DNA from: Comamonas thiooxydans
GTDB lineage: Bacteria > Pseudomonadota > Gammaproteobacteria > Burkholderiales > Burkholderiaceae_C
Reading direction: 5' to 3'
Assembly (NCBI RefSeq): GCF_002157685.2
Contig: NZ_AP026738.1
Coordinates: forward strand, 4,154,001 to 4,218,000
Length of the DNA: 64,000 bases
Shown here in pieces: positions 1-7,700 of this stretch (positions within the stretch are counted from its first letter, which is position 1; each line of letters begins with the position of its first letter). The notes beneath the pieces are model-generated. The model worked only from the letters and a program-made list of their open reading frames with translations, ran no database searches and was not told the origin of the DNA. The position numbers and the translations under genes were made by a program.

Positions 1-1
1 A

Positions 2-85
2 CCCAGCCATCTGATCAAGCACGGCAAATCGCGCGTATTGCCTGCCCTCGGCGAGGCGCGCACAGTTGCCGGATTTTGGCAATAA
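2..85 (+). CDS. C-terminal end of an unidentified protein (partial)
   Basis: An open frame enters from the left edge and ends at a TAA at 83-85, giving 27 residues that finish in AGFWQ. It is read on the same strand as the efflux gene that starts 62 bases later, so the two could share a transcript. The fragment is too short for me to assign a family. That it codes at all is inferred from its uninterrupted frame and its position directly before another plus-strand gene. Confidence 0.4.
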   Translation, partial: PSHLIKHGKSRVLPALGEARTVAGFWQ

Positions 86-147
86 CGGCCAGAAGCGGTC
101 CGGGGTCTTGGAACCAGCCCGGCCCCAGCCGCACTAAAGTGCCCGGC

Positions 148-480
148 ATGACAAATTACCTGTATCTGGGCCTGGCCATCATCTGCGAGGTGATTGCCAC
201 CTCCTTCCTCGCCAGGTCGGAAGGCTTCTCCAGGCTCGGCCCCACCGCTGTTGCCCTGGTCGGCTATGCGATTTCGTTCTATCTGCTGTCGCTGACACTG
301 CGCACCGTTCCCACAGGCGTGGCTTATGCGATCTGGTCCGGCGTGGGCATCGTGCTGGTCTCGGCCGTTGCCTATTTCTGGCAGGGCCAGAAGCTCGATG
401 CCCCCGCTCTGGCCGGCATGGCCATGATTGTGGGGGGCGTGCTGGTGATCAATCTGTTTTCAAAGACCGCCGGTCACTGA
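148..480 (+). CDS. emrE: EmrE-like small multidrug resistance (SMR) efflux protein
   Basis: This 110-residue protein has the four hydrophobic segments of SMR proton antiporters, which export lipophilic cations across the inner membrane as a dimer. The essential membrane glutamate is present as Glu14 in the first helix (IICEVIAT), and the third-helix signature AYAIWSGVGIVL matches EmrE closely, as does the end GVLVINLFS. The open frame extends upstream to 76, but the ATG at 148 gives the normal family length and N-terminus. A single SMR gene next to no partner argues for the homodimeric EmrE type rather than a paired SugE/Gdx-like system. Its last 7 bases overlap the convergent esterase gene. 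Confidence 0.9.
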   Translation: MTNYLYLGLAIICEVIATSFLARSEGFSRLGPTAVALVGYAISFYLLSLTLRTVPTGVAYAIWSGVGIVLVSAVAYFWQGQKLDAPALAGMAMIVGGVLVINLFSKTAGH

Positions 481-1166
481 TCGCCCTCGCCCCCGACGTC
501 CTCCACTGCCTGCGTCAGATCCTGCAGCCACTGCATGCTGGCGCGCAGTTCCTCGGGCCGGATCTCATGGGCGCCTGGATACTCGTGATAGCTCAGCTGC
601 AAGGGCAAGGAGGCCAGGCGATCACGCACGGCATGGGCGCTGGTCAGCGGAATCACATTGTCATAAGTGCCGTGGCTGACCCAGGCCGACTTGCCCTCGA
701 ATGCGGCAGCGGGCGCGTGCAGCGACGCGATCTCGGGCAACAGGCGGCTGTGCCAGACCAGTGCGGCACGCAAGGTCTGTGGCTGGGTCAGCAACTGGCT
801 CAGACTCATGATGCCGCCCTGGCTGAAACCTCCCAGCACCACCCGCTCGGGCGGGATGTCCAGTTGCTGCGCGGCCTGCTCCACCGTCTGCTGCAGCAAG
901 ATGCGCGCCTGCTGCTCCTGCGGCACATTGATATGGCGCGTGCCATCGGCATCCACAGTGAACTGAAACCAGGCATAAGCGCCCATGCCCATGGCAAAGG
1001 GCGCACGCAGACTGAGCACATGAAATTGCGGCGGCACATAGGGCACCAGGCCGAACAGGTCCTGCTCATTGCTGCCCACGCCATGCATGAGCACCAGCAG
1101 CCAGGCAGGCCGGCCGGCGTCAAGCTGCGCGGGCCGCTCCAGATAAGTCAAAGGCAATGTGCTCAT
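474..1166 (-). CDS. Alpha/beta-hydrolase, carboxylesterase/phospholipase family
   Basis: A 230-residue serine hydrolase of the acyl-protein-thioesterase-like/YpfH group. An HGVGSNE oxyanion-hole segment lies near residue 29. The nucleophile elbow GFSQGG places Ser115. Asp169 (GTYDNVIP) and His200 (GAHEI) complete the triad. The ATG at 1166 is preferred over a TTG at 1172 because GGGAG lies five bases before it. No signal peptide is seen, so it is probably cytoplasmic. It would cleave small carboxylic esters; the natural substrate is unknown. It is convergent with the efflux gene and stands alone. Confidence 0.85.
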   Translation of the reverse strand: MSTLPLTYLERPAQLDAGRPAWLLVLMHGVGSNEQDLFGLVPYVPPQFHVLSLRAPFAMGMGAYAWFQFTVDADGTRHINVPQEQQARILLQQTVEQAAQQLDIPPERVVLGGFSQGGIMSLSQLLTQPQTLRAALVWHSRLLPEIASLHAPAAAFEGKSAWVSHGTYDNVIPLTSAHAVRDRLASLPLQLSYHEYPGAHEIRPEELRASMQWLQDLTQAVEDVGGEGDQ

Positions 1167-1361
1167 GGACAACTCCCGAAGGCAGCACGGAATTTGATGG
1201 GAAACAGGCTGTAGCGCTTTTGCATTCTGCGACTGCAGCTATCAAAACAATATAGCGCAGACCCGCAGCCGACTGACCGATCCGCACTCGGCCCGACAGG
1301 GTACGCGCATGCCTTTTGATACAGTTGACTGGCCTGAGCGTGGCTTTGCCGCTACACAAGC

Positions 1362-1772
1362 TCAGTCATGCACCCGCCCGCGCAATGCCTTGATGCCGGC
1401 GCGCAGGCTTTTACCCTGCAGGCGCCTTTGCTGCGAGCCCCAGGTCGGCTTGGTGGGCTTGCGCGGGCGCGGCGGCCTGGCAACCATTGCCACCAGCGCA
1501 TTGAGGCGCTGCAGCCCATCCCACAGGTTGTGCTCCTGGGTGCGGTATTTTTGCGCCTTGATGACCACCACCCCATCGGTGGTGATGCGCGAATCGCCCA
1601 AAGCCAGCAAGCGCTGCTGCACATCGGGCGGCAGACGCGAGGCCCGGACATCAAAGCGCAGATGTACGGCGCTGGCCACCTTGTTCACATTCTGGCCGCC
1701 CGGGCCTTGAGCGCGCACGGCGCTCCATTGCACATCGGCCTCGGTCAGCTCGAAGACGGCGGCATTGCTCAC
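1362..1772 (-). CDS. arfB: Ribosome-rescue peptidyl-tRNA hydrolase ArfB (YaeJ)
   Basis: A 136-residue release-factor-like protein. ArfB enters stalled ribosomes that lack a codon in the A site and hydrolyses the peptidyl-tRNA. The catalytic GGQ is at residues 25-27 within RAQGPGGQNVNK, and the C-terminus is a basic tail rich in Arg and Lys, as needed to fill the mRNA channel. There is no codon-recognition domain. The start is a GTG at 1772: GGAGG lies seven bases upstream, and the GTG overlaps the TGA of the preceding hydrolase gene as GTGA, showing translational coupling. A longer in-frame extension to 1874 lies inside that hydrolase gene and is rejected. Confidence 0.9.
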   Translation of the reverse strand: MSNAAVFELTEADVQWSAVRAQGPGGQNVNKVASAVHLRFDVRASRLPPDVQQRLLALGDSRITTDGVVVIKAQKYRTQEHNLWDGLQRLNALVAMVARPPRPRKPTKPTWGSQQRRLQGKSLRAGIKALRGRVHD

Positions 1773-2704
1773 GACAGAGCCTCCTGCAGTGCGGCGCAGA
1801 AGGTGGCCGGATCCTCGTGCTGCACCCAATGGCCGACATTCCGCATCACATGCCAGTCCAGCGCCCCCCCGCACTGGCGCTGCATCAGCAGTTGCAGCTC
1901 GGCCAGGCAGCCCGCATACAGAGGGTCATGCTCACCATAGATCGCCGCCACCGGCACTTTGATACGGGTCAGAGCCCGGGCCAGCACATCGGTGCGCGAC
2001 AGCCGTCTGCGCGGCAGCCGGTCACGAGCCACATTGAGCGCATGCAGCGCCAGCGTTTCCTCATCGATCAGCGCCGCGTCATGCAGCATGAGGGCCGCGA
2101 TATTGTGGCGATGGGCCTGCATCTGTGCCTCCTGCCCCTGCAGGTGGCGCCAGCCCAGCAGGCGCACGCTGCGGCCTTCGGTCATTCCCATGCCGGGAGC
2201 GCCTACCACCACCAGCCTGCGGGCCAGCTCCGGATACTCGGCGGCCAGCAGACCGGCGGTCATGCCGCCAAAGGAAAAGCCGACCAGATCGCAGACCGGC
2301 CCCATATCGGCACTGCCCAGCAGTTGCCGGATGCCACAGGCCAGAGGCTCCAGCATGGTGTCCACATCCATGCCGCCGGGCACGCCATCGGATTCGCCAA
2401 AACCCGGCAGATCGGCCAGCCACAGGCTGTAGCCCGCCTCGGTCAGCGGCTCGATCACACGCAACCAATGCGTCCAGCTGCCGCTGCCGCCATGCAGCAG
2501 CACCAGCGGCAGGCCACGCTGCGCCACCCCGGCCGGGGGTTGCCAGCCATGCCAGACCATCAAGCCGCTGCCGGCAGCATCTCCAAGCCGGGTCTGCACG
2601 CGCTGCGCCGTGGCCTGCAGCCGGGCAATGGCTGCCGGTATCTCAACCCCCAGCTCCTGCGAGACCTGCTCCAGCGAACAGGCTGCTTCAACCGCCGATG
2701 TCAC
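1769..2704 (-). CDS. Alpha/beta-hydrolase
   Basis: A 311-residue hydrolase with an HGGSGSW oxyanion motif, the nucleophile elbow GFSFGG (Ser144 from the proposed start), a late acidic segment GEHDPLY and a C-terminal histidine in VGHWVQHE. This layout fits small-molecule hydrolases such as ring-cleavage (MhpC-like) enzymes or esterases; the substrate cannot be told. The start is taken as a GTG at 2704 that overlaps the aroQ stop as GTGA, although no good ribosome site precedes it and an adjacent GTG at 2707 is possible. Gene order on the minus strand is aroQ, this gene, arfB, all overlapping, so they are co-transcribed. Confidence 0.8.
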   Translation of the reverse strand: MTSAVEAACSLEQVSQELGVEIPAAIARLQATAQRVQTRLGDAAGSGLMVWHGWQPPAGVAQRGLPLVLLHGGSGSWTHWLRVIEPLTEAGYSLWLADLPGFGESDGVPGGMDVDTMLEPLACGIRQLLGSADMGPVCDLVGFSFGGMTAGLLAAEYPELARRLVVVGAPGMGMTEGRSVRLLGWRHLQGQEAQMQAHRHNIAALMLHDAALIDEETLALHALNVARDRLPRRRLSRTDVLARALTRIKVPVAAIYGEHDPLYAGCLAELQLLMQRQCGGALDWHVMRNVGHWVQHEDPATFCAALQEALS

Positions 2705-3144
2705 CACTGCGCCACCGCATCGATGGCCAGGCCGTAGCCTGCCACGCCGAAGCCGCACATCACGGCACGCGCCGTGGCCGACAGATAGGAATGGTGGCGA
2801 AAGCTCTCACGCGCATGGACATTGCTGATGTGCAACTCCACCAGCGGCACGGCCGTGCCCTTGACGGCATCGAGAATTGCCACACTGGTATGGGTGTAGG
2901 CCGCTGCATTCATGATCAGCGCCTGCAACTCACCCTTGGCGTGCAAACGGCCTGCCTCGTGAATCCAGTCCACCAGCTCGCCCTCATGGTTGCTCTGGCG
3001 AAACTCCAGCTTCAGGCCATGGCGTGCACAGGCCTCTTCGCAAAGCTGGCGCACATCGACCAGCGTGGCCGAGCCATAGATGGCGGGTTCGCGCATGCCC
3101 AGCAGATTGAGATTGGGGCCATTGAGGACGTAGACGGTTTTCAC
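2701..3144 (-). CDS. aroQ: Type II 3-dehydroquinate dehydratase
   Basis: This 147-residue enzyme catalyses the third step of the shikimate pathway, dehydrating 3-dehydroquinate to 3-dehydroshikimate in a dodecamer. The N-terminus [12 protein letters not shown], the catalytic tyrosine in the lid (Tyr23, AIYGS), the [13 protein letters not shown] segment, the [11 protein letters not shown] segment and the VELHISN segment with its catalytic histidine are all present. The start codon is GTG at 3144, supported by AGGAG seven bases upstream. It heads a three-gene overlapping run with the hydrolase and arfB; no aromatic biosynthesis partner lies nearby. Confidence 0.97.
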   Translation of the reverse strand: MKTVYVLNGPNLNLLGMREPAIYGSATLVDVRQLCEEACARHGLKLEFRQSNHEGELVDWIHEAGRLHAKGELQALIMNAAAYTHTSVAILDAVKGTAVPLVELHISNVHARESFRHHSYLSATARAVMCGFGVAGYGLAIDAVAQW

Positions 3145-3212
3145 GGAAGCACTCTCCTGTTTTTTAAGGACTGCCCCGGATTATGCGAGCGCGGCACCCG
3201 GCCTGCGGGCAT

Positions 3213-3237
3213 AAAAAACGGCTGCCTGGGCAGCCGT
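3213..3237 (-). terminator. Rho-independent terminator after the exported Pro/Tyr-rich gene
   Basis: Perfect stem ACGGCTGCC/GGCAGCCGT around a short loop, followed on the minus strand by six U. It lies 40 bases after the stop of the gene ending at 3278 and upstream of aroQ, separating the two units. Confidence 0.85.
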
Positions 3238-3277
3238 CCGTGGTGCAGAGTCTTTCAGGACTCTGTTATCGATGCCA

Positions 3278-3634
3278 TCAACGGTAGTGATGATGGTGAT
3301 GACCACGCCAGCGCGGGCCGCCACCGTAATAGATAGGGCCGGGCACGACCATCACGGGTGCGGGACGGTACACGGGAGGCGGCGGCGCATAGTAGACCGG
3401 TGCCGGAGGCGCATAGTAGACAGGGCGTGGCGGCATATAGACCGGGGCCGGCGCCACATAGGGCGTGGCGTAAACGGGAGCGCCGACGCCCACGGCCACG
3501 CCGGGCACGCCGATGCCGACCGACAGGCTGACGCCGCCATGCGCCTGGGCGCCTGCGGCAGCCATCAGGCCGGCCACAACGATAGAGCCAGCGGCAAGCA
3601 GCTTGGCCATGCGGGGGGAAGTTGTTCTGGACAT
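3278..3634 (-). CDS. Small exported Pro/Tyr/Val-rich protein with His-rich C-terminus
   Basis: A 118-residue protein with a typical signal peptide: basic start, hydrophobic stretch, cleavage likely after AGAQA near residue 32. The mature part is low complexity, with PVYYAPP-type repeats, and ends in a run of five histidines. This composition suggests a secreted or periplasmic, possibly metal-binding, protein, but no function is known to me. ATG at 3634 has AGGAG eight bases upstream; a GTG directly before it is an alternative start. It is a single-gene unit with its own terminator. Confidence 0.7.
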   Translation of the reverse strand: MSRTTSPRMAKLLAAGSIVVAGLMAAAGAQAHGGVSLSVGIGVPGVAVGVGAPVYATPYVAPAPVYMPPRPVYYAPPAPVYYAPPPPVYRPAPVMVVPGPIYYGGGPRWRGHHHHHYR

Positions 3635-3836
3635 CACAATCTCTCCTCTGTTTATGAGTCACCGAGGGCAAGCCTGCAGATCTGTGCAGCGCCTTCGGCC
3701 CTTGGGGATATAACGTTTCAGAGTCCCGTCAGGATGGCACGGTTCCTCAAAAACATTGTGTCCAAATGCACACGAGGCAAAGCTGCAGTGTCCGCTGATC
3801 GACATGAGGTCATGGCAGCCGGCCTAAAATGGTGCA

Positions 3837-5654
3837 ATGAGCTCTGCTGACGCCTCCAAATCCAACAACGCCGCCCCTGAAGCGGTCAAGCCAACCAACT
3901 TCCTGCGCCAGATTATCGAATCGGATCTGGACAAGGGCACTTATGCCGCCCGTCACTGGGGCGGCGCGCCCGGCGATGCCCAGCATCACCAGAGCGGCCA
4001 GGTCGACGAAGCGAAGATCCGCACCCGCTTTCCGCCAGAGCCCAACGGCTATCTGCACGTGGGTCATGCCAAGTCCATCTGCCTGAACTTCGGTCTGGCC
4101 CGCGACTTCGGCGGCGTCTGCCATCTGCGCTTCGACGACACCAATCCCGAAAAGGAAGACCAGGAATATGTGGACGGCATCATCGATGCCGTGCGCTGGT
4201 TGGGCTTCGACTGGAAGGATGTCGACGGACACGAGAACCTCTACTTCGCCAGCAATTACTTCGACTTCATGTACCGCTGTGCGGTCTACCTGATCGAGCA
4301 AGGCCTGGCCTACGTGGACGAGCAGTCGGCCGACGAGATGAAGGCCAACCGCGGCGACTTCACCCGCCCCGGCGTGAACAGCCCTTTCCGCGACCGCTCC
4401 GTGGCCGAAAACCTGCAGCGCTTTGCCGACATGAAGGACGGCAAGCTGGCCGATGGCGCCGCCGTGCTGCGCGCCAAGATCGACATGACCGCGCCCAATA
4501 TCAATCTGCGCGACCCGGCCATCTATCGCGTGCGCCATGCCGAACACCACAACACCGGCAACCAGTGGTGCATCTACCCGATGTATACCTTTGCGCACCC
4601 CATCGAGGATGCCTACGAGCACATCACCCACTCCATCTGCACGCTGGAGTTCGAGGATCAGCGCCCCTTCTATGACTGGCTGCTGAACCATCTGCGCGAA
4701 GGCGGTCTGATCGACGCCCCCCAGCCCCGCCAGTACGAGTTCTCGCGCCTGAACCTGACCTATGTGATCACCAGCAAGCGCAAGCTCAAGCATCTGGTGG
4801 ACAACCAGTTCGTCACCGGCTGGGACGACCCGCGCATGCCCACCGTGGTCGGCCTGCGCCGCCGCGGCTACACGCCTGAGTCCATCCGCAACTTCTGCGA
4901 ACGCATCGGCGTGACCAAGGACTACGCCTGGATCGACTACGGCACGCTGGACGGCTGCCTGCGTGAAGACCTGGAAAACAAGGCCCACCGCGCCATGGTC
5001 GTGCTGGACCCGGTCAAGCTCGAACTCAGCAACTGGGCCGAGGTGTTTGGCAGCGCCGAGCATCTGGAGGACTGCCACCTGCCCGCCCTGCCCCACGCGG
5101 CAGAAGGTAAAACCGTGCCCGAGCGCCGTTTCACCCTTGGCCGCGAAGTGTGGATCGAGCGCGAGGACTTTGCCGAAGTGCCGCCCAAGGGCTACAAGCG
5201 CCTGTTCCCCGGCAACAAGGTCCGCCTCAAGGGCGGCTATGTGATCGAATGCACGGGCGCCGAAAAAGATGCCGATGGCAATGTGACCAAGGTGCTGGCC
5301 ACCGTGGTGCCCGATACCAAGAGCGGCACACCGGGTGCCGACAGCGTCAAGGTCAAGGCCGCCATCACCTGGGTGGGCGTGGCCGATGGCCTGCAGGCCG
5401 AAGTGCGCATGTACGACCGTCTGTTCACCGATCCGCAGCCCGATGCCGGCGGCAAGGATTTCCTGAGCCTGCTGAACCCCGACAGCCTGAAGGTGGTCAC
5501 CGCTTATGTGGAGCCTTCGCTCAAGGCGGCCCAGGCTGACGACAAGTTCCAGTTCGAGCGTTTTGGCTATTTTGTGGCCGACCGCAAGGATCACCGCAGC
5601 GACAAGCCCGTGTTCAACAAGATCACCGGACTCAAGGACAGCTGGGGCAAGTAA
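3837..5654 (+). CDS. glnS: Glutaminyl-tRNA synthetase
   Basis: A 605-residue class I aminoacyl-tRNA synthetase that charges tRNA-Gln with glutamine. The ATP-binding HIGH-type motif is HVGH at residues 74-77 in PPEPNGYLHVGHAKS, and the KMSKS-type loop is ITSKRKL at about 311-317. The catalytic Rossmann fold is followed by the two-barrel anticodon-binding region typical of GlnRS. The protein is somewhat longer than the E. coli enzyme (about 550 residues), with an acidic, low-complexity N-terminus and a few insertions. There is no clear ribosome site before the ATG. A TAAAAT box ends only six bases upstream, so the message may be leaderless. Confidence 0.97.
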   Translation: MSSADASKSNNAAPEAVKPTNFLRQIIESDLDKGTYAARHWGGAPGDAQHHQSGQVDEAKIRTRFPPEPNGYLHVGHAKSICLNFGLARDFGGVCHLRFDDTNPEKEDQEYVDGIIDAVRWLGFDWKDVDGHENLYFASNYFDFMYRCAVYLIEQGLAYVDEQSADEMKANRGDFTRPGVNSPFRDRSVAENLQRFADMKDGKLADGAAVLRAKIDMTAPNINLRDPAIYRVRHAEHHNTGNQWCIYPMYTFAHPIEDAYEHITHSICTLEFEDQRPFYDWLLNHLREGGLIDAPQPRQYEFSRLNLTYVITSKRKLKHLVDNQFVTGWDDPRMPTVVGLRRRGYTPESIRNFCERIGVTKDYAWIDYGTLDGCLREDLENKAHRAMVVLDPVKLELSNWAEVFGSAEHLEDCHLPALPHAAEGKTVPERRFTLGREVWIEREDFAEVPPKGYKRLFPGNKVRLKGGYVIECTGAEKDADGNVTKVLATVVPDTKSGTPGADSVKVKAAITWVGVADGLQAEVRMYDRLFTDPQPDAGGKDFLSLLNPDSLKVVTAYVEPSLKAAQADDKFQFERFGYFVADRKDHRSDKPVFNKITGLKDSWGK

Positions 5655-5677
5655 ACACTTCAGCCGGTTTCAGCAAG

Positions 5678-5706
5678 GCTGCCAGGATTCACTGGCAGCC
5701 TTTTTT
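5678..5706 (+). terminator. Rho-independent terminator of glnS
   Basis: Nine-base-pair stem GGCTGCCAG/CTGGCAGCC with a six-base loop, followed by six T, 24 bases after the glnS stop. Confidence 0.9.
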
Positions 5707-5852
5707 ATTACGCAAACCGCCGCGGCATTTATCTCGGGAAAAGCTATTCGGTTCTCCGATCGAAAAATGGATAGCGCCCTATGGACTCTGGTTACATATT
5801 GAAATAAATACCGCCGGTATTGATTTTTAATACTTGAAAAGCATTTACATAA

Positions 5853-5875
5853 AATGTTCTGAAATTCAGAGCATT
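5853..5875. promoter_or_regulatory. 23-bp imperfect palindrome in the ydgA-like promoter region
   Basis: An AT-rich palindrome of 23 bases with a single non-pairing position (arms AATGtTCTGAA and TTCAGAgCATT). It lies about 90 bases upstream of the ydgA-like start, in an AT-rich stretch (5740-5900) that is likely to hold the promoter. The size and symmetry suit a dimeric repressor operator; the regulator is unknown. Confidence 0.4.
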
Positions 5876-5917
5876 TGATTATTTTCTTTCTAGAATCCTG
5901 CTCACCACAACATTACC

Positions 5918-5950
5918 AATCCGCAATTCATTCGCGGATTTTTTATTTTC
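5918..5950 (+). terminator. Terminator-like hairpin in the leader of the ydgA-like gene
   Basis: Stem AATCCGC/GCGGATT with a nine-base loop, followed by a T-rich run ending at 5949. It ends only 15 bases before the ATG at 5965, so it is not the end of glnS, which has its own terminator. It could attenuate the gene or end a short leader RNA. Confidence 0.4.
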
Positions 5951-5964
5951 ATCAAAGGTCAAGA

Positions 5965-7377
5965 ATGAACAGGAAAGCAGGAGCAGGCATTGCAGCGGCC
6001 GTCGCCGTGATCGTGGCAGGAACACTGGGCACCAGCTATTACATGGGCGGCAAGCTGCAGCAGAGCTTTACCGAAGGCCTGGACAAATGGAGCGAGCATG
6101 GCGTGAAGATTCAGGTCACCAGCTATGACCGCGGCGCCTTTTCTTCCACCGCCAAAACGGTATGGACCCTGGACAGCGGCGACGAGCCCGTCCAGTTCAC
6201 CGCCGAGCACAAGATCAGCCATGGTCCGCTGCCCCTGGGCCATGCCGCCGAGATTCACACCAGCTTCAATCTTCCCGAGGACACGGATCCGGCGCTGAAG
6301 ACCGCGCTCAACGGCCGCTCGCCGCTGGAAGTCGACACCAAGGTCGGCTGGGGCCGCAGCAGCTCCAACGTCATGACATCGCCGGCTGTGAGCAGCAAGA
6401 TCAAGGACAGCGAAATGAACTGGGGCGGGATGAAGATCGTCTGGGACATGCCCGCCGACATGAAGGCCGCCAAGGGCACGGGCAGCTTTGCCGGCCTGCA
6501 GTTCAAGGACGAGGAAGGCAGCGTGACGCTGGACAAGGCCGATATGCGCTTCGACATGAAGCAGCCCCCGGGACAGCAGTTCTGGACCGGCCCGTTTGCC
6601 ATGACGATTGCCAAGATTGCCGCCACCAAGCAGGAAGAGGAAGGCAAGAACTCTGCCAGCCACTTCGAAGGCATCACCATGGATTCGGACACCGTGCTCA
6701 AGGGCGAGGTGGTGGAGATGACGCTCAAGACCGGCATCAAGACCGCCAAGCTCGAAGACAAACAGGCTGACGATCTGGTGCTGGACATGGCGTTCAACAA
6801 TGTCGATGCCAACTGGATCAACCAGGTCGTGGAAATGAGCAAGCGCAAGAACCCGCTGCTCGGCGAGTCCACTGACGACGAAGATGCCGAGGAGCAGCGC
6901 AGCGGCGATCTGCGCGAGAAAATGCTCAAGTCGCTGACACAGGCCCTGGCGCGCCAGCCCGTGATCGAGCTCAAACGCCTGTCCATGCGCACCCCCGACG
7001 GCGTGAGCGAGTTCGCGGCAGCCATTCAGTATCTGGGCGATGGCGAGAAGATGGGCACTCTGCTGCAGGACCTGAAGGTCAGCCTCAAGGCCGATATGCC
7101 CAAGCCCTTCATGGAAAACATGATGCTCTCGCGCAGGCGCTCCAGCCTACTGGCCGTGTTTGAAGGCGAGAGCGAGTACAAGCCCGAAGATATCGAGGAA
7201 GCCGCCAAAGCCCAGACTCAAGCCAGCCTGGACATGCTCAAGGAGCAAGGCATCTTCGAAGACAAGGACGGCAAGATGCGCACCGAGATCGTCTATGCCA
7301 AGGGTGAATTCCAGGTCAACGGCAAGCCACTGGATGCCATGGGCACGAGCACACTCATGGGCACCATGACCGAATGA
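5965..7377 (+). CDS. YdgA-family (DUF945) membrane-anchored protein
   Basis: A 470-residue protein with one N-terminal membrane segment (about residues 5-25, AGIAAAVAVIVAGTLG) followed by a large, mostly periplasmic region. The early motif VTSYDRGAFSSTAKTVW is characteristic of the YdgA/DUF945 family, whose biochemical role is not settled. The frame is open from 5875, but the ATG at 5965 starts a proper signal-anchor and is preferred. It is a single-gene unit with a possible attenuator in front and a terminator behind. Confidence 0.8.
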   Translation: MNRKAGAGIAAAVAVIVAGTLGTSYYMGGKLQQSFTEGLDKWSEHGVKIQVTSYDRGAFSSTAKTVWTLDSGDEPVQFTAEHKISHGPLPLGHAAEIHTSFNLPEDTDPALKTALNGRSPLEVDTKVGWGRSSSNVMTSPAVSSKIKDSEMNWGGMKIVWDMPADMKAAKGTGSFAGLQFKDEEGSVTLDKADMRFDMKQPPGQQFWTGPFAMTIAKIAATKQEEEGKNSASHFEGITMDSDTVLKGEVVEMTLKTGIKTAKLEDKQADDLVLDMAFNNVDANWINQVVEMSKRKNPLLGESTDDEDAEEQRSGDLREKMLKSLTQALARQPVIELKRLSMRTPDGVSEFAAAIQYLGDGEKMGTLLQDLKVSLKADMPKPFMENMMLSRRRSSLLAVFEGESEYKPEDIEEAAKAQTQASLDMLKEQGIFEDKDGKMRTEIVYAKGEFQVNGKPLDAMGTSTLMGTMTE

Positions 7378-7411
7378 TGTAACCGGTGCGTTGCTTCGCG
7401 GATAGCTCCAG

Positions 7412-7435
7412 GGCCTGCCTCGCGCAGGCCTTTTT
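7412..7435 (+). terminator. Rho-independent terminator of the ydgA-like gene
   Basis: Stem GGCCTGC/GCAGGCC with a five-base loop and five T, about 35 bases after the stop codon. Confidence 0.8.
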
Positions 7436-7700
7436 CATGGAAAAAATGCCCCGAGCGTGGAGATACAGGCGAGCAACCGCCCTCTGCATGCTTTGCCCAA
7501 AGTTGTTGGTATTTTCAGCCTTCAAGCCTTACCTACACTGCGAAATAAGCTATCAAGATTTATATTCTCCTGTGGAGCGTGGCCTGCAGCCACACGCTTT
7601 ATTTGCTTACAACACTCTGTCAACAACGGCTCAACACTGGCGTTAAAACAGCATCCGCCAAAGCACCGTGATTTGCACGGCGCGGCGCAAGGAGCGTCAG
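7436..7700. other. Intergenic stretch before the DUF3300 gene
   Basis: About 265 bases between the preceding terminator and the next ATG. Short frames here lack ribosome sites and coding character. It should hold the promoter of the DUF3300 gene, but no box is clear enough to mark. The AAGGAG at 7689-7694 is that gene's ribosome site. Confidence 0.4.

Noticed and set aside
3810..5594. 594-codon minus-strand ORF antisense to glnS
   Set aside because: It runs exactly opposite to a clear synthetase gene in a high-GC region and has shadow composition (His/Ala/Gly/Val-rich) and no recognisable domain.
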